Shown here one piece after another: positions 33,772 to 42,580 of a stretch of 64,000 nucleotides of DNA. The notes below the pieces were generated by a model. The model saw only the letters and a list, made by a program, of their open reading frames with translations, ran no database searches and was not told the DNA's origin. Origin of the DNA: Clostridiales bacterium (GTDB taxonomy: Bacteria > Bacillota > Clostridia > Oscillospirales > CAG-272); the NCBI GenBank assembly GCA_022791685.1, contig JAAVZO010000036.1, positions 62,001 through 126,000 on the forward strand. Reading direction: 5' to 3'. The translations under genes and the position numbers were made by a program. How positions within the stretch are numbered: position 1 is the stretch's first letter; each line of letters starts with the position of its first letter.

Positions 33772-36096
33772 TTAGCTGTTCTCGCCTATGTATATTCCAA
33801 CGCGGCTCTGAATTATCTTTATCGTCTCGTCCAGCGATTTCTCGTCCGAGAAATACATCGCGAGATCCTCGTTTATCATCTCAATGATCTTCATGCTTGC
33901 CATAGGCTTTGCGTCCTCGATCATCGCGCGGATCGAGTCTATGTCCTGCTGCGTGATATCGCGGCGAACACCATCCTCGCGGTTGAGATAAAAATCATCG
34001 TTGTCACGGTCGCCAGTCCAGCTCGAATAGCCCATACCGTTAATGTCAAAGAAGAAATGCTGGTCGAACATCATTTCAGCCTTCTTTTCGAATGCTTCGA
34101 TATATGACGAGAATCCGTTCGAATGTCTATCGCTTAAAGCACTGTTTTCGAGCATATATCTGATAAACGACCATGCGCCCTCCTTTACGGGTGATTTCTT
34201 GCCGATCGCATAGCTGTTGTTAGCATTGAGCATTACGCCTCTGCCGCTGCCGGTCGGAATTCCGACGAACGATAGCTCAGTATTCTTTCCAAATCCGGTC
34301 GCGACAAGATTGAGATAATCTGCGAATGAATATATGCTATCTTCCTTGAGAATTATCTTATCTTCACGGTAGGGCTTGTTATAGTCATTCTGATAATCCT
34401 CCAAATCGTCGCCACTCAGCGTTTTGCGATAGTTGAAGTCATCTTTCTGTTCCTTTGCGAATTCGAGTATCTTTCTGAATTCCTCGCAGTCGAAATTGCA
34501 GGTTCCTTTGTTGTAGTCGATGAAGTCGTTGAGCGACAATGCGAACAGCATCATAAGCATATTATCGCGGCTCGAATAATCCATCAGGAATGTTCCATCC
34601 GGCAGACTGTGTGCATAGTCGATAAATTCGGACGCAGTCCAGCTGCTGCGGTCTACGTTCGATTTTTTAGCTACCATGGTCGAAATATAGAATTCTGTCG
34701 GCAGCTCATATAGCTTACCCCTTATTTCTGTGCTCGTCATCACGCTCTTAAATATCTTAGAGCGGTCGAAGGTCTTATCCTTATCCATCAGCTCATACAA
34801 ATCAGCGAATGCGCCGCTTGCGATAAGCGTGTCCTTGTTAGAGAAATCTGAAATCATTACGATATCCGGCGTGTTTCCGGATATTATCTCGTTTTGCAGG
34901 GTAGTCTCAGCGCGCTCATAATCGTCATCGGTGTTATACTGATTATAATCGTTGACTACTACGCGATATTTATCGTTGTTGCGGTTGAAGCGGACTATCG
35001 TTGAGCGCATACCATAATTGAGGTAATTTACCGCAAGATTGATAACATAGCGCTCCGGCACTTCCTCGTCGGGAATATGCTTCAAAAGATATAACTCATA
35101 ATTTGAAGAATTTCCGTCATAGCTGTAATATGAAGCTACCACGGTGTCCTTGTCGATTATTGCCATGTTCTGAATTCCTTCGCTGTCGATGTCTGAGTTG
35201 AGCCAGTTCAAAAGCTCGACCGGTTCGCCATCAGCTTCATTGTATCCATACAGCGCTGTGCGGTTTTTGATGTAAATATCATATCCCGGTCCAACATAGA
35301 AATCCACGCTTCCATTTCCAATAATTCCACCTGAAGGAAGTGAAATCGGTTCGCCGAAATCGCGCTTTGATACATCGATATATTGCAGTGCGTCATGGTA
35401 GTTGTTTGAATAGTCGACATAGCTTGCGAACACACGGCCATTTGAGTCAGCCGAAACACTATTGATATCGCCGTTCACCTGAACATCGAACAGCTTATTC
35501 ATATCTTTATCAAGTACGATTATCATATTGTAAGTCGCAAGATAAATATTGCTGTCCTTATCGATAGCTATTGATTGCACATAAAAGCTGTTGTCAAAGA
35601 ACATCGAGTTCTCATCAGTCTCATTTTTAGCCGGTGCAAACTGTTCAAGATCATCGCAGAGCGTCGTGTATGTACCGTCCTTATACAAAAGCAGCTTGAA
35701 GGTCGATTCATATGTTTCTTCATCATATGAGTTTACAACTATGAGATATCCGCCGTCTGGAAATGCGGAAATGCCGCTCACATAATATTCATTTGGCAGC
35801 TTGATGTCACTGCGCGTCTGGCTTCCGTCGAGCCCGATATCGAGCATAAACTGATTTAGATCAAAGCCTCCGTCCGGTCTTTCGATGTACTCGGTGCAAT
35901 ATGCTGATACGCCATTATCAGTCGGCGTGAGATTAGATACACGCGCATCTCCCGGAATATCAATGTCGGTCGACTTGTAAACGTTTGTAACTCTTGAAAG
36001 CTCAGGCTCTTGAGCTTTATCGCCGCATGACGAGAGTCCAAGCCCGCCGAGCAGCGTTGTCGCCGCGAGCAGCAGCGAAATTGATTTTTTCTTCAT
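33772..36096 (-). CDS. Lipoprotein with propeller-like N-half and solute-binding C-half
   Basis: 774 residues. Signal peptide with lipobox LSSC. Residues ~45-345 show repeating beta patterns with Asp/Gly turns (LPNEYYVSGISAFPDGGYLI, IAIDKDSNIYLATYNMIIVL, VSADSNGRVFASYVDYSNNY) like a beta-propeller. From ~350 a family-1 binding fold begins (RSTIVRFNRNNDKYRVVVND, ISGNTPDIVMISDF, FVGIPTGSGRGVMLNANNSY). This two-part layout suggests a surface sensor or binder rather than an ordinary transporter part; no permease is adjacent. Its promoter carries the same 40-base element as the two-component operon at 56.3 kb. Confidence 0.75.
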   Translation of the reverse strand: MKKKSISLLLAATTLLGGLGLSSCGDKAQEPELSRVTNVYKSTDIDIPGDARVSNLTPTDNGVSAYCTEYIERPDGGFDLNQFMLDIGLDGSQTRSDIKLPNEYYVSGISAFPDGGYLIVVNSYDEETYESTFKLLLYKDGTYTTLCDDLEQFAPAKNETDENSMFFDNSFYVQSIAIDKDSNIYLATYNMIIVLDKDMNKLFDVQVNGDINSVSADSNGRVFASYVDYSNNYHDALQYIDVSKRDFGEPISLPSGGIIGNGSVDFYVGPGYDIYIKNRTALYGYNEADGEPVELLNWLNSDIDSEGIQNMAIIDKDTVVASYYSYDGNSSNYELYLLKHIPDEEVPERYVINLAVNYLNYGMRSTIVRFNRNNDKYRVVVNDYNQYNTDDDYERAETTLQNEIISGNTPDIVMISDFSNKDTLIASGAFADLYELMDKDKTFDRSKIFKSVMTSTEIRGKLYELPTEFYISTMVAKKSNVDRSSWTASEFIDYAHSLPDGTFLMDYSSRDNMLMMLFALSLNDFIDYNKGTCNFDCEEFRKILEFAKEQKDDFNYRKTLSGDDLEDYQNDYNKPYREDKIILKEDSIYSFADYLNLVATGFGKNTELSFVGIPTGSGRGVMLNANNSYAIGKKSPVKEGAWSFIRYMLENSALSDRHSNGFSSYIEAFEKKAEMMFDQHFFFDINGMGYSSWTGDRDNDDFYLNREDGVRRDITQQDIDSIRAMIEDAKPMASMKIIEMINEDLAMYFSDEKSLDETIKIIQSRVGIYIGENS

Positions 36097-36203
36097 AAAT
36101 TTATGATCCTTTCATATTTTAAATGGACAGAGTATTAGACGTAAAAAAATCGCAAATGTTCCATTACAGCTGCAAATATATTTTTGCCTGTCATGATATT
36201 ATA

Positions 36204-36260
36204 ATTTTACCATAAATATTATTAAGATGCAATTATGAAACATCTTAATTTTTCTTAATG
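36204..36260 (-). promoter_or_regulatory. Promoter with response-regulator-type repeat element
   Basis: Minus strand: two TTAAGA direct repeats ten bases apart and an inverted TCTTAAT (36221-36260), 11 bases, then extended -10 TGGTAAAAT (TAAAAT 36204-36209). It aligns without gaps, 33 of 40 bases, with 56341-56380. A TATAAT a few bases further on is an alternative -10. Confidence 0.65.
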
Positions 36261-36307
36261 ATTACCGACTTGTCTCGACGCGCTTCGACAATATTTTAAG
36301 TTTACTA

Positions 36308-36336
36308 TTGCATTTTCGGCGTATAAATGCTATAAT
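36308..36336 (+). promoter_or_regulatory. Promoter of the capA-like gene
   Basis: TTGCAT (36308-36313), 17-base spacer, TGC-TATAAT (TATAAT 36331-36336). Confidence 0.8.
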
Positions 36337-36370
36337 AGTATTATAATACTTCATAAATTTGAGGAAACCG

Positions 36371-37471
36371 ATGAAAATTGCAATTACTATAACAATAATC
36401 GTACTGTTACTCGCTATGACCGGAATTGCGCTCGCCCCAGCTTATATACTCTCACTCCCAGTCGAGGCTACCCCCGACGCGGTATTGTCGCATCCAGCTT
36501 CGACCGACGCAAAATCACCAACAGTAGAGAGTGAGGAAAAGGAAATCGAGCCGCCGCCCGAACCAGTGATAACAGACATCACGCTGTCATTCGTCGGAGA
36601 TCTAATGCTCGCAACCGACCGCGGCGGCGAATACGCAGGCTCATTCAATAAGCTTGCAAACGAGGTCGAGCCGTCATACTTTCTCGAAAACTTTATCGAG
36701 CTGTTCGAAAGTGACGACTGGACGATAGGCAATCTCGAAAATGTATTCACTGACGACCCGACCGTACAGCCGCGCGATAAGGGATATACTCCGGCGTACT
36801 GGTATAAATCAAAGACTGCAAACACGGCAATATTGAACGCCGGAAGCGTCGAGGTCGTGTCGCTCGCTAACAATCACTCTGAGGATTACGGCAAAAAAGG
36901 TTATTCGGATACGCGCGACGCACTCGACGAAGCCGACGTTATATGGGGTGACAATAACAATATGGTGATACTCGAGAAGGAGGGCTTCAAAATCGCGGTA
37001 TACTGCACTACATTCTATTATAACAGCTATGATCTAATAATCTCAAAAAAGCTCGCCGAAACCGAAGCCGATTATAAGATCGTATATTTTCACGGCGGCA
37101 CAGAGCGCGTCCATGTTCCGGACAGCTGGAAAGCAACCGGTGCGCACAGAATGATAGATAACGGAGCAGACCTTGTGATAGGAGGTCATCCGCACGTTTT
37201 GCAGCCAATCGAGATATACAAGGGCAAGACGATAATCCATTCGCTCGGCAACTTTTGCTTCGGTGGCTCACGCAGTGAGGAAAACCGCACAATGGTATAT
37301 CGCCTGTACTTACAGCTGACCGACGGCGAGCTGACAAGCGTGACCGACGAGGTAATTCCCTGCTATCTCTACAGCGACCTCTACAAGCCGGCTATAATCA
37401 CCGACGAGACCGATAAAGCCAACGTAATGGCATTCCTTAACGGCGAGATCGAATCGCCGATAGTTAAATGA
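36371..37471 (+). CDS. CapA-family protein (PGA_cap metallophosphatase-like)
   Basis: 366 residues. One N-terminal membrane segment or uncleaved signal (ITITIIVLLLAMTGIALAPAY), a Pro/Glu-rich spacer, then the CapA fold: LSFVGDLMLATDRGG, IGNLENVFTD, VVSLANNHSEDYGKKG, VYFHGGTE and GGHPHVLQPIEIYKGKTIIH. Members act in poly-gamma-glutamate export or as envelope phosphatases; no pgsB/C is near, so the substrate is open. ATG 36371 has GAGG six bases upstream. It overlaps the radical SAM gene by ATGA. Confidence 0.85.
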   Translation: MKIAITITIIVLLLAMTGIALAPAYILSLPVEATPDAVLSHPASTDAKSPTVESEEKEIEPPPEPVITDITLSFVGDLMLATDRGGEYAGSFNKLANEVEPSYFLENFIELFESDDWTIGNLENVFTDDPTVQPRDKGYTPAYWYKSKTANTAILNAGSVEVVSLANNHSEDYGKKGYSDTRDALDEADVIWGDNNNMVILEKEGFKIAVYCTTFYYNSYDLIISKKLAETEADYKIVYFHGGTERVHVPDSWKATGAHRMIDNGADLVIGGHPHVLQPIEIYKGKTIIHSLGNFCFGGSRSEENRTMVYRLYLQLTDGELTSVTDEVIPCYLYSDLYKPAIITDETDKANVMAFLNGEIESPIVK

Positions 37472-38388
37472 AAGATATGAATAGTACTGCTTACAGCAGC
37501 TGTCAGCTTTGCCCGCGCAGCTGCAAAATCGACCGGAACAGCACGGTCGGCTTCTGCGGGCAATCGAATGAGCTGCGCGTCGCACGTGCCGCACTGCATA
37601 TGTGGGAAGAGCCCTGCATATCCGGAAACGAAGGCTCAGGCACAGTGTTTTTCTGCGGCTGCACGCTCGGCTGCGTCTACTGTCAGAATGCCGAAATATC
37701 TCGACGACGTTCGACTCATGGGAAAATAATCACCGTCGAGCAGCTCGCCGACTGCTTTCTGAATTTGCAGTCGCAGCACGCAAACAACATCAATCTTGTA
37801 ACGCCGACTATGTTTTCACCGCATATTACATCGGCAATATCCATCGCTCGCTCACGCGGACTGACGATACCGGTCGTGTACAACACAAGCGGATATGAGC
37901 GCTGCGAAATCATATCATCGCTTGCGGGCAGCGTCGACATCTGGCTGCCGGACTTCAAATACCTGTCAAGCGAACTTGCGGCAAAATATTCGAACGCCTC
38001 TGACTATCCGGACCACGCTAAATCAGCGCTGCGGTCGATGGTCGATATCGCCGGAAGCTGCAAATTCGATGAACGTGGAATGATGACACGCGGCGTAATC
38101 GTACGTCACTTGCTGCTTCCGTGGCAGCTGAATGAATCGATAAAGGTGATAGAATATCTGTACAGCGAATACGGCAATGACATATATTACAGCCTGATGA
38201 GCCAGTACACACCGGTAAGCACACTCGACCGCGAAAGTTACCCCGAACTAAATCGGCGTGTTACGACCTATGAATATAACAAGCTCATTGAATATGCGCT
38301 GTCACTCGGAATCAAAAACGCCTACATTCAGGACGGCAGATCAGCGAAGGAAAGCTTTATTCCATCATTCAACGGCGAAGGGCTCTAA
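37468..38388 (+). CDS. Radical SAM protein, PflA-like activase family
   Basis: 306 residues. The Fe4S4/SAM motif CGCTLGCVYCQN (C-x3-C-x2-C) lies near residue 69, preceded by an extra cysteine set CQLCPRSCKI, the layout of the PflA-related radical SAM group often called pyruvate formate-lyase activating-like. Glycyl radical enzymes are not seen nearby, so the target is unknown. Coupled to the CapA-like gene by a four-base overlap, which is an odd pairing. Confidence 0.85.
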   Translation: MKDMNSTAYSSCQLCPRSCKIDRNSTVGFCGQSNELRVARAALHMWEEPCISGNEGSGTVFFCGCTLGCVYCQNAEISRRRSTHGKIITVEQLADCFLNLQSQHANNINLVTPTMFSPHITSAISIARSRGLTIPVVYNTSGYERCEIISSLAGSVDIWLPDFKYLSSELAAKYSNASDYPDHAKSALRSMVDIAGSCKFDERGMMTRGVIVRHLLLPWQLNESIKVIEYLYSEYGNDIYYSLMSQYTPVSTLDRESYPELNRRVTTYEYNKLIEYALSLGIKNAYIQDGRSAKESFIPSFNGEGL

Positions 38389-38583
38389 AATAAAGCATAT
38401 ACAAGTCTATTGTTATAATCAACGGTATATGTGCAGATGTACTAATTTTTTTATACATTATTGTACTATTTGTCATCACTGTATTTTAGACGATTTTTTG
38501 TTACTTTTGCCTCAAATTATCATTTTTGATGCACCGATATGAGCATTGCATTCAAAAATCATATAATTTGTGCAGAATTCGAC
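38389..38583. other. AT-rich intergenic stretch
   Basis: No gene seen. An imperfect inverted repeat TTTTTGATGCA (38523-38533) / TGCATTCAAAAA (38547-38558) could end the radical SAM transcript, although no T-run follows. Confidence 0.4.
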
Positions 38584-38613
38584 TTGACAAAATACTGTCA
38601 AATGGTGTATAAT
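38584..38613 (+). promoter_or_regulatory. Promoter of the tandem aldolase gene
   Basis: TTGACA (38584-38589), 18-base spacer, TATAAT (38608-38613). A hairpin CTTCGC-TATC-GCGAAG sits just before the start codon. Confidence 0.8.
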
Positions 38614-38663
38614 TATTACTTGTAATGAATTTATATTAAGGTAAGCTTCGCTATCGCGAAGTA

Positions 38664-39971
38664 ATGGTAATTGTTATTATGGATTTTGAAATGATGCACC
38701 CAGCTGACCGGATCGTCACAATAATGAACCGACTCTACAGCTATGGTATGACCACCACCTCCGGCGGTAACCTTTCTATTTGTGATTCGGACGGAACTGT
38801 CTGGATCAGCCCTTCGAGCGTTGATAAGGGCTCTCTGAGACGTGAAGATATAATGCAGATCCATCCCGATGGAACTATCGTCGGACCGCACAAGCCGTCG
38901 AGCGAATATCCCTTCCATCTCGCTATATATGCTGCACGCCCCGATCTTAAGGCAGTGCTTCACGCACATCCTCCGGCACTTGTAGCATTCAGCCTTATAA
39001 GAAAAATACCGAACACCTCGCTTATTCCGGACGCTAAGTTCATCTGCGGCGATATCCGTATGGCTGAGTACGCACTCCCCGGAAGCCAGCTGCTCGGTGA
39101 AAAGATCGCTAAGGAATTCGCAAACGGCGTAAATACCGTAATGCTCGAAAACCACGGTGTTGTTATCGGTTCTTCCGACCTCTTCAAGGCATTTATGTGC
39201 TTCGAGACTCTCGACTACTGCGCACGTATCGAGATAAATGCACGCCAGCTCGGCGGCACTCCTAAGGGACTTTCCGACAAGCATATGGCTGTTTACAAAT
39301 TAAAGGTACATCCTGAGATGGACGAGTTCGTTCCGCGCATTCATTCAAGTGAAGAGCTTGACGCACGCCGCGAAATGTGCAACCTCATCCACAGAGCATA
39401 CGATAATCAGCTGTTCACCAGCTCGCAGGGTACATTCTCGAAGCGTCTCTCTGACGGTTCGTTCATCATCACTCCTTACGCAATGGACAGAAAGTATCTT
39501 GAGCCTTCCGACCTTGTACGCATTGAAGGCGGAAAGAAGGAGCACGGCAAGAATCCGTCCCGTTCGGTCGGACTCCATGCTGCTATCTACGCTAAGCACC
39601 CTGAGATCAAGAGCGTTATCTGCGCACATCCGCCGCACATCATGGCATTCGCGATCACTGAAGCTGAGTTCGACGCACGCCTGATTCCGGAGAGCTACAT
39701 TATGCTGAAGAATGTACGTAAGTTCCCGTTCGGTTCATCCTTTATGCAGCCTGATATGCTCGCTGACGAGATCTCGCTCAAGAACCCTGTCTGCATGATC
39801 GAAAACGACTGCGTGATCGTTGGCGGAACCTCGCTTCTGAACGCATTCGACCGTCTCGAGGTCATGGAGTACAGCGCAAAGTCGGTTATCGACACCGCTT
39901 CGCTCGCTGAGCCAGTCGTCAAGATCTCTCCTGAAGAAGTCAAGGACATCGAAGTCGCCTTCAATCTGTGA
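38664..39971 (+). CDS. Tandem class II aldolase/adducin-domain protein
   Basis: 435 residues with two class II aldolase domains. Domain 1 (~8-205) keeps the family's metal ligands: HAHPPALVAF and ENHGVV, plus SSEYPFHLAIYAARPD. Domain 2 (~220-430) copies the fold (SRSVGLHAAIYAKHPE, ICAHPPHIMAF) but has Cys for the first histidine and ENDCVIVGG for ENHG, so the zinc site is broken. One active and one degenerate half in a single chain. The start is uncertain: ATG 38664 follows only a weak GAAG, and ATG 38679 or 38691 would also leave domain 1 whole. Substrate unknown, likely a sugar phosphate. Confidence 0.82.
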   Translation: MVIVIMDFEMMHPADRIVTIMNRLYSYGMTTTSGGNLSICDSDGTVWISPSSVDKGSLRREDIMQIHPDGTIVGPHKPSSEYPFHLAIYAARPDLKAVLHAHPPALVAFSLIRKIPNTSLIPDAKFICGDIRMAEYALPGSQLLGEKIAKEFANGVNTVMLENHGVVIGSSDLFKAFMCFETLDYCARIEINARQLGGTPKGLSDKHMAVYKLKVHPEMDEFVPRIHSSEELDARREMCNLIHRAYDNQLFTSSQGTFSKRLSDGSFIITPYAMDRKYLEPSDLVRIEGGKKEHGKNPSRSVGLHAAIYAKHPEIKSVICAHPPHIMAFAITEAEFDARLIPESYIMLKNVRKFPFGSSFMQPDMLADEISLKNPVCMIENDCVIVGGTSLLNAFDRLEVMEYSAKSVIDTASLAEPVVKISPEEVKDIEVAFNL

Positions 39972-40001
39972 TTGAATTTCAATCTTTGATTGAATTTCAA
40001 T
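39969..40001. repeat. Two tandem 15-base copies containing a small palindrome
   Basis: TGATTGAATTTCAAT at 39969-39983 and again at 39987-40001, spaced 18. Each contains ATTGAA-T-TTCAAT. The first overlaps the aldolase stop codon. Confidence 0.75.
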
Positions 40002-40009
40002 ATGTAATT

Positions 40010-40040
40010 AAAAAGGAGTCATCCTGTATGACTCCTTTTT
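40010..40040. terminator. Bidirectional terminator
   Basis: Thirteen-bp stem AAAAAGGAGTCAT / ATGACTCCTTTTT, loop CCTGT, between convergent genes. Confidence 0.92.
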
Positions 40041-40046
40041 CTATGA

Positions 40047-40751
40047 TCAATCCCAATTTTCAAGCTGGATCTCGTGCCATAGGTTATTCAAATACTGCTT
40101 CCAATATTGATATTCCGGACACCAGCGTCCAACGAGCGCCCAGAACCTCGCCGAATGATTGAACTCCCACATATGACAGAGCTCGTGAATGATAATATAA
40201 TCGATCGCACGTGGGTCTGCCATTATAGAGTACCACGTAAAATTGAGTGTGTCACGCTTTGAGCAGGTCGCCCAGTGCGACCTCGCGGCGTTTATCTTCA
40301 CCGACATCGGTTCAAGCTTCATCTGCTCTGCAAGCTCTGAGACTCGCTGCGTAATATGATTCTTTGCCAGCAGCTTGTATATCTGTATCACAGCGCGACG
40401 AAGCCGTTCGCTATCAAGTCCGCGCGGAAGGTAAAATGCAGTTTCATCGTATCCTACAGTACTATTGCTATGCTCAGTTATGGTCCGCACGCCGCCAAGA
40501 CAGCGCACCTTATCGCCGACTGACAGCGTAAATGCTGCTCTGCTCGCGTTGACCTCACGCCTCTTATCACAATGTACGATGATCCAATCACGATACTTCT
40601 CAGCAACCGAACGTACCTCACTTTCCGGCATTAAAGCCGGGACAAGCAGTTCGGGTACACCGTCATCAGCAATTCGGATACAAACTGTCCTGCGCCTCGC
40701 CGACGGTTTCAAGCGGCATTCAAATCCAGCGATGTTGATCGTATCAACCAT
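40047..40751 (-). CDS. YgjP-like zinc metallopeptidase (DUF45)
   Basis: 234 residues, cytosolic. The zinc motif IIHELCHMWEFNHSARFW (HExxH plus downstream His) and the preceding RSHWATCSKRDTLNFTW are the signature of the YgjP/WLM-type family. Its role is not well defined; some relatives act in protein-DNA repair or nucleotide metabolism. It overlaps queH by eight bases and is cotranscribed with it. Confidence 0.85.
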   Translation of the reverse strand: MVDTINIAGFECRLKPSARRRTVCIRIADDGVPELLVPALMPESEVRSVAEKYRDWIIVHCDKRREVNASRAAFTLSVGDKVRCLGGVRTITEHSNSTVGYDETAFYLPRGLDSERLRRAVIQIYKLLAKNHITQRVSELAEQMKLEPMSVKINAARSHWATCSKRDTLNFTWYSIMADPRAIDYIIIHELCHMWEFNHSARFWALVGRWCPEYQYWKQYLNNLWHEIQLENWD

Positions 40752-41364
40752 TTTCTCTTTTATAATTGCGCGAATATTCGCAGCCGCAGTAATCCTGACG
40801 GTAGAGTCCGTACTCGTGCGACAGCTCGATCGAACGCTTGTAGCCTTCGCGCTTCTTAAAGTCTGACGGAAGATAGCTTACACCGTATTCGTCGGCAAGC
40901 TCAAAGCCTATTTCGTTAAGCTTAGCAGCGTTCTTATGCGGACTTACAGTTAGAGTAGTGCAGAAATAATCGTATTCATCGCGGTGCTGCGACATATATT
41001 TTGCGGTCTCAGCTAACCGCAGCCGATAACAGCGAAAGCAGCGTTCCCCGCCTTCCGGCAGCTGATCAAATCCACACGACTGCTCAATGAACCGTTCCGG
41101 CTCATAGCTGCCCTCAACAAATGTGATACTATTCGAATGCGGAAGCAGGCTGATGAGTCGTTTCTCTTCAGCGGCACGCTTATTATATTCCTCGCGTGAG
41201 GTAATATTAGGATTATAAAAAAACACCGTTATATCGAAATAATCAGTAAGATATTCAAGTACATAGCTCGAACACGGAGCGCAGCAGCAATGCAGAAGCA
41301 GGCGTTTTTTTGTGCCTAATTCGTCGAGCTTTTTGTCAAGCTCAAGTTGGTAATTTATTTTCAT
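40744..41364 (-). CDS. queH: Epoxyqueuosine reductase QueH
   Basis: 206 residues. The non-orthologous replacement of QueG: it reduces epoxyqueuosine to queuosine in tRNA wobble positions. All family cysteine motifs are present: LLLHCCCAPCSSYVLEYL near the N-terminus, GERCFRCYRLRL mid-protein, and YRQDYCGCEYS at the C-terminus; these bind Fe-S and a second metal. First gene of a two-gene unit. Confidence 0.93.
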   Translation of the reverse strand: MKINYQLELDKKLDELGTKKRLLLHCCCAPCSSYVLEYLTDYFDITVFFYNPNITSREEYNKRAAEEKRLISLLPHSNSITFVEGSYEPERFIEQSCGFDQLPEGGERCFRCYRLRLAETAKYMSQHRDEYDYFCTTLTVSPHKNAAKLNEIGFELADEYGVSYLPSDFKKREGYKRSIELSHEYGLYRQDYCGCEYSRNYKRENG

Positions 41365-41381
41365 AATTTTATAAATTCCTG

Positions 41382-41410
41382 TTGAAGTTTGTTGTAATAT
41401 GTGGTATAAT
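41382..41410 (+). promoter_or_regulatory. Promoter of the SGNH hydrolase gene
   Basis: TTGAAG (41382-41387), 17-base spacer, TGG-TATAAT (TATAAT 41405-41410). Confidence 0.8.
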
Positions 41411-41447
41411 AGTTTTATGATATATAATTAAAATCGGAGGCAAATAA

Positions 41448-42440
41448 TTGAACCCTCAAAATAACCGTCAGCAATATAATGCTAAACCGCCAAATAATAA
41501 CGCTTATGCTCAGACGCTCCCTGTCAATAAAAAGCCAACTTATATACTGATAATAATAAAGCTTTGTTTACTCGCACTCGCAGTAATAATGATGACACTT
41601 TTCATTTCTATGATATTCGTCGATCTCACACCTGCTTATGTCAAAACTATACCTGCCACACGCGACCAGCCAGAGCTCGCTTTGCTTCCGTCTGACGGTG
41701 TCAGCGAATCAGACATACCAAAGCCACCCGAACCCGAAATACCGATCGACGAGCCGCTTATCTACGACTTCTCGCAGCCTGTTCCAGAAGGCGATGAGTA
41801 TCCGATAGAATACTTCAACAACACTGTATTCATCGGAGATTCACGCGCACTCGGATTTGTGACATACACTAAAATATCACCCTTGAACTACTCCAGCGTA
41901 GGACTGAGTATCGGCGGACTCACATCTAAGCCGTACCTGCGATACAACGATAACGGTGAATTCATAAACATCAACTGTATGGAAGCGCTTGAAATCGAAA
42001 AGGACAAATATCACACGATATTTATGGCGCTTGGTATCAACGACCTTGGTTGGGATGTGAAGGCGTTCATAAACACCTATCGAAAGCAAATCGCAGCTAT
42101 ACGTGAGATAACTGACGCTACGATATATATTCAGCTGATACTTCCGGTCACAGCCGAATATGGCGCAAACTCAAAATTCGGTATAACAAGCGAGAAGGCA
42201 GCATTATTCAACGAAAAGCTACGAGAGCTCGCGGCAGAGCTTGAAGTATATATGCTCGACCCGACCGAGCTGTTCATGCTTGAAGACGGTACGCTGGATC
42301 CCGAAGATACGCTCGACGGCGCACATCTGACGACCGCAGCATACAATGAACTGCTTGACTATTATCGCACACACATCGTAGACCCCAGTAAATACGAGAA
42401 CCTTCGAGATAAGGACGCAGTAGAATTTACTCAACCTTAA
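41448..42440 (+). CDS. Membrane-anchored SGNH/GDSL hydrolase
   Basis: 330 residues. A polar Asn/Gln-rich N-terminus, one membrane helix (~30-55, LIIIKLCLLALAVIMMTLFI), a Pro/Glu linker, then an SGNH domain: TVFIGDSRALGF (catalytic Ser), MALGINDLGWDV (block III), DGAHLTTAAYNELLDYY (Asp-x-x-His). Expected to de-esterify an envelope or extracellular polymer. TTG start chosen from CGGAGG eight bases upstream; there is no nearby ATG. Confidence 0.85.
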   Translation: MNPQNNRQQYNAKPPNNNAYAQTLPVNKKPTYILIIIKLCLLALAVIMMTLFISMIFVDLTPAYVKTIPATRDQPELALLPSDGVSESDIPKPPEPEIPIDEPLIYDFSQPVPEGDEYPIEYFNNTVFIGDSRALGFVTYTKISPLNYSSVGLSIGGLTSKPYLRYNDNGEFININCMEALEIEKDKYHTIFMALGINDLGWDVKAFINTYRKQIAAIREITDATIYIQLILPVTAEYGANSKFGITSEKAALFNEKLRELAAELEVYMLDPTELFMLEDGTLDPEDTLDGAHLTTAAYNELLDYYRTHIVDPSKYENLRDKDAVEFTQP

Positions 42441-42446
42441 TAAACC

Positions 42447-42475
42447 AATTCCGGCAGTTTCCTGCCGGAATTTTT
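42447..42475 (+). terminator. Terminator after the SGNH hydrolase
   Basis: Stem AATTCCGGCAG / CTGCCGGAATT, loop TTTC, then TTT. Confidence 0.92.
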
Positions 42476-42488
42476 GTTTGCATTTTAA

Positions 42489-42580
42489 TAGACTTGTTCG
42501 ATAACATAACCTAAGATTTTTAAAATGCTGATGAAATCAGGATTTTAAAAATTTAATTGAAAGGTTATCGAACACGTCTA
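42489..42580. repeat. 92-base hairpin repeat element B
   Basis: Near-palindromic from end to end: terminal TAGACTTGTTCGATAAC and GTTATCGAACACGTCTA, inner TTTTTAAAATGCTGAT / ATCAGGATTTTAAAAA around GAA. Same length and ends as element C (49326-49417). Its right end supplies the TAG stop codon of ruvX. Confidence 0.8.

Noticed and set aside
38631..39284. 217-codon minus-strand frame
   Set aside because: Antisense to the aldolase domain 1, which has clear family motifs.
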